Shown: positions 11,367 to 11,635 of the stretch, one piece after another
Position numbering within the stretch: the stretch's first letter is position 1
Layout: each line of letters begins with the position of its first letter
NCBI GenBank assembly: GCA_027320105.1
Contig: DAHVMA010000078.1
Location: 1-11,635, forward strand
Origin: JAKAQB01 sp027320105
GTDB lineage: Bacteria > Actinomycetota > Acidimicrobiia > Acidimicrobiales > Palsa-688
Direction of reading: 5' to 3'
Length of the DNA: 11,635 nucleotides
The notes under the pieces: generated by a model
Seen by the model: only the letters and a program-made list of their open reading frames with translations
Told to the model about the DNA's origin: nothing
The model's database searches: none
Made by a program: the position numbers and the translations under genes

Positions 11367-11635
11367 GACACTGTTTGTCAACCCCCAGTCAGCCAGCGAT
11401 TCCTCGCAGGTCGCTCGAGGACTCAGGCGGCAGCCCGAGCCGATGGTCCGGGGGCAAGTCCAAGGGCACGGTTCCGATTCGCCACGTGACGCCTCTCGTC
11501 GTAGAGCACCCCCTGGCGCAGGCAGTGCCAGAGCACCTCGAGCCAGCGGTTGCCAAGGGCCCGGAGCGCCGCGTGGTGGCCCTTGTGGCGTGCCCGCTGG
11601 GCGTCGTAGAACTCGCGGGCCCAGCTCGAGTACGA
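11364..11635 (-). mobile_element. IS110-family element, 3' end only (runs off the window)
   Basis: Similarity to the integrase ends at AAG 11363, and the transposase stop is at 11423, leaving about 59 bases as the putative IS terminus. This contains GACA-CTGTT-TGTC (11367-11379), a short dyad right at the presumed end. A short 3' end like this fits the IS110 group, in which the bridge RNA lies upstream of the transposase, here outside the window. The exact boundary is inferred from where the integrase homology stops. Confidence 0.6.
11423..11635 (-). CDS. IS110-family transposase, C-terminal 70 residues
   Basis: The frame enters from the right edge and ends at TGA 11425-11423. The visible 70 residues begin SYSSWAREFYDAQRARHKG and continue HHAALRALGNRWLEVLWHCL, then VLYDERRHVANRN. 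This is the arginine-rich C-terminal end of the Tnp20 domain of IS110-family DEDD/serine recombinases, which use a bridge RNA to choose donor and target DNA. The catalytic DEDD residues and the Tnp20 serine lie outside the window, so activity cannot be judged. The Ala/Pro-rich last 12 residues are typical of GC-rich members. It faces the integrase remnant and appears to have inserted into it. Confidence 0.85.
   Translation of the reverse strand, partial: SYSSWAREFYDAQRARHKGHHAALRALGNRWLEVLWHCLRQGVLYDERRHVANRNRALGLAPGPSARAAA

Larger units (their letters stand above)
10934..11412. repeat. 12-bp direct repeat flanking the integrase remnant
   Basis: TCCTCGCAGGTC occurs exactly at 10934-10945, overlapping the first three bases of the tRNA, and at 11401-11412, between the integrase break and the transposase stop. 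The two copies bracket the integrase remnant. They could be old attachment-site copies, a target-like sequence carried by the IS element, or coincidence. Integrases normally use the 3' end of tRNA genes, while this copy is at the 5' end. Confidence 0.45.

Noticed and set aside
10004..11371. Long minus frame of 455 residues across the response regulator, tRNA and integrase remnant
   Set aside because: It runs antisense through clear genes and through the tRNA, which no real protein gene would do; low-complexity shadow.
10958..11635. One continuous 226-codon plus frame from the integrase to the window end, read as a single fusion gene
   Set aside because: After 11341 it has no integrase similarity and simply reads the antisense of the IS110 transposase; the true continuation of the integrase is in another frame.
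1..11635. CRISPR arrays, replication origin, rRNA genes
   Set aside because: No spacer-like direct repeat array, DnaA-box cluster or rRNA sequence is seen; the only arrays are the short coding repeats listed.

Overview
The window is GC-rich with strong G/C preference at codon third positions, GTG and TTG starts, tightly packed or overlapping genes, and mostly mycobacterial-type protein families. It most likely comes from an actinomycete (Actinomycetota), possibly an Acidimicrobiia-like lineage. The class is inference; no rRNA or other marker is present. Family comparisons to Mycobacterium tuberculosis and other proteins are from memory, not from a search.

Layout. (1) 228-1855, minus strand: prephenate dehydratase (pheA), last step group of phenylalanine synthesis, followed by an FMN nitroreductase-family gene close to Rv3368c. 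(2) 1878-3312, plus strand, divergent from pheA with only 22 bp between start codons: a collapsed larB (start and end of the gene kept, most of the middle gone, frames shifted) overlapping an apparently intact larC. These belong to the nickel-pincer nucleotide (NPN) cofactor pathway. (3) 3313-4019: a 707-bp stretch with hairpins after larC, a 43-residue four-cysteine zinc-ribbon-like ORF, a cluster of GCGCGC motifs in two 19-bp-spaced pairs, and a possibly frameshifted CxxC ORF. (4) 4020-4931, minus: prmA (ribosomal protein L11 methyltransferase) carrying an in-frame 18-bp minisatellite. (5) 4951-8148, plus: an ABC-F ATPase, a NimA-like flavin-binding protein and a metallo-beta-lactamase-fold hydrolase, closely spaced and probably an operon. 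(6) 8257-10720, plus: a second pyridoxamine-phosphate-oxidase-fold protein, a single-GAF histidine kinase and a NarL/DevR-type response regulator. This resembles the M. tuberculosis DevR-DevS (DosR-DosS) dormancy locus; the GAF domain keeps the histidine and tyrosine that correspond to the heme ligand and distal tyrosine of DosS. (7) 10851-11635: tRNA-Ser(CGA) on the minus strand, an internally deleted tyrosine integrase remnant starting just upstream of its 5' end, and the 3' end of an IS110-family transposase that cuts the integrase remnant off. This is the scar of an integrated element.

Together, most of the window is housekeeping plus a redox/dormancy-type sensing cassette, and the right edge is mobile-element debris. 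The most unusual things are the gutted larB in front of an intact larC, the minisatellite growing inside prmA, a short repeat duplication at the end of the DevR-like regulator, and the predicted heme-based two-component system with a flavin-fold partner gene.
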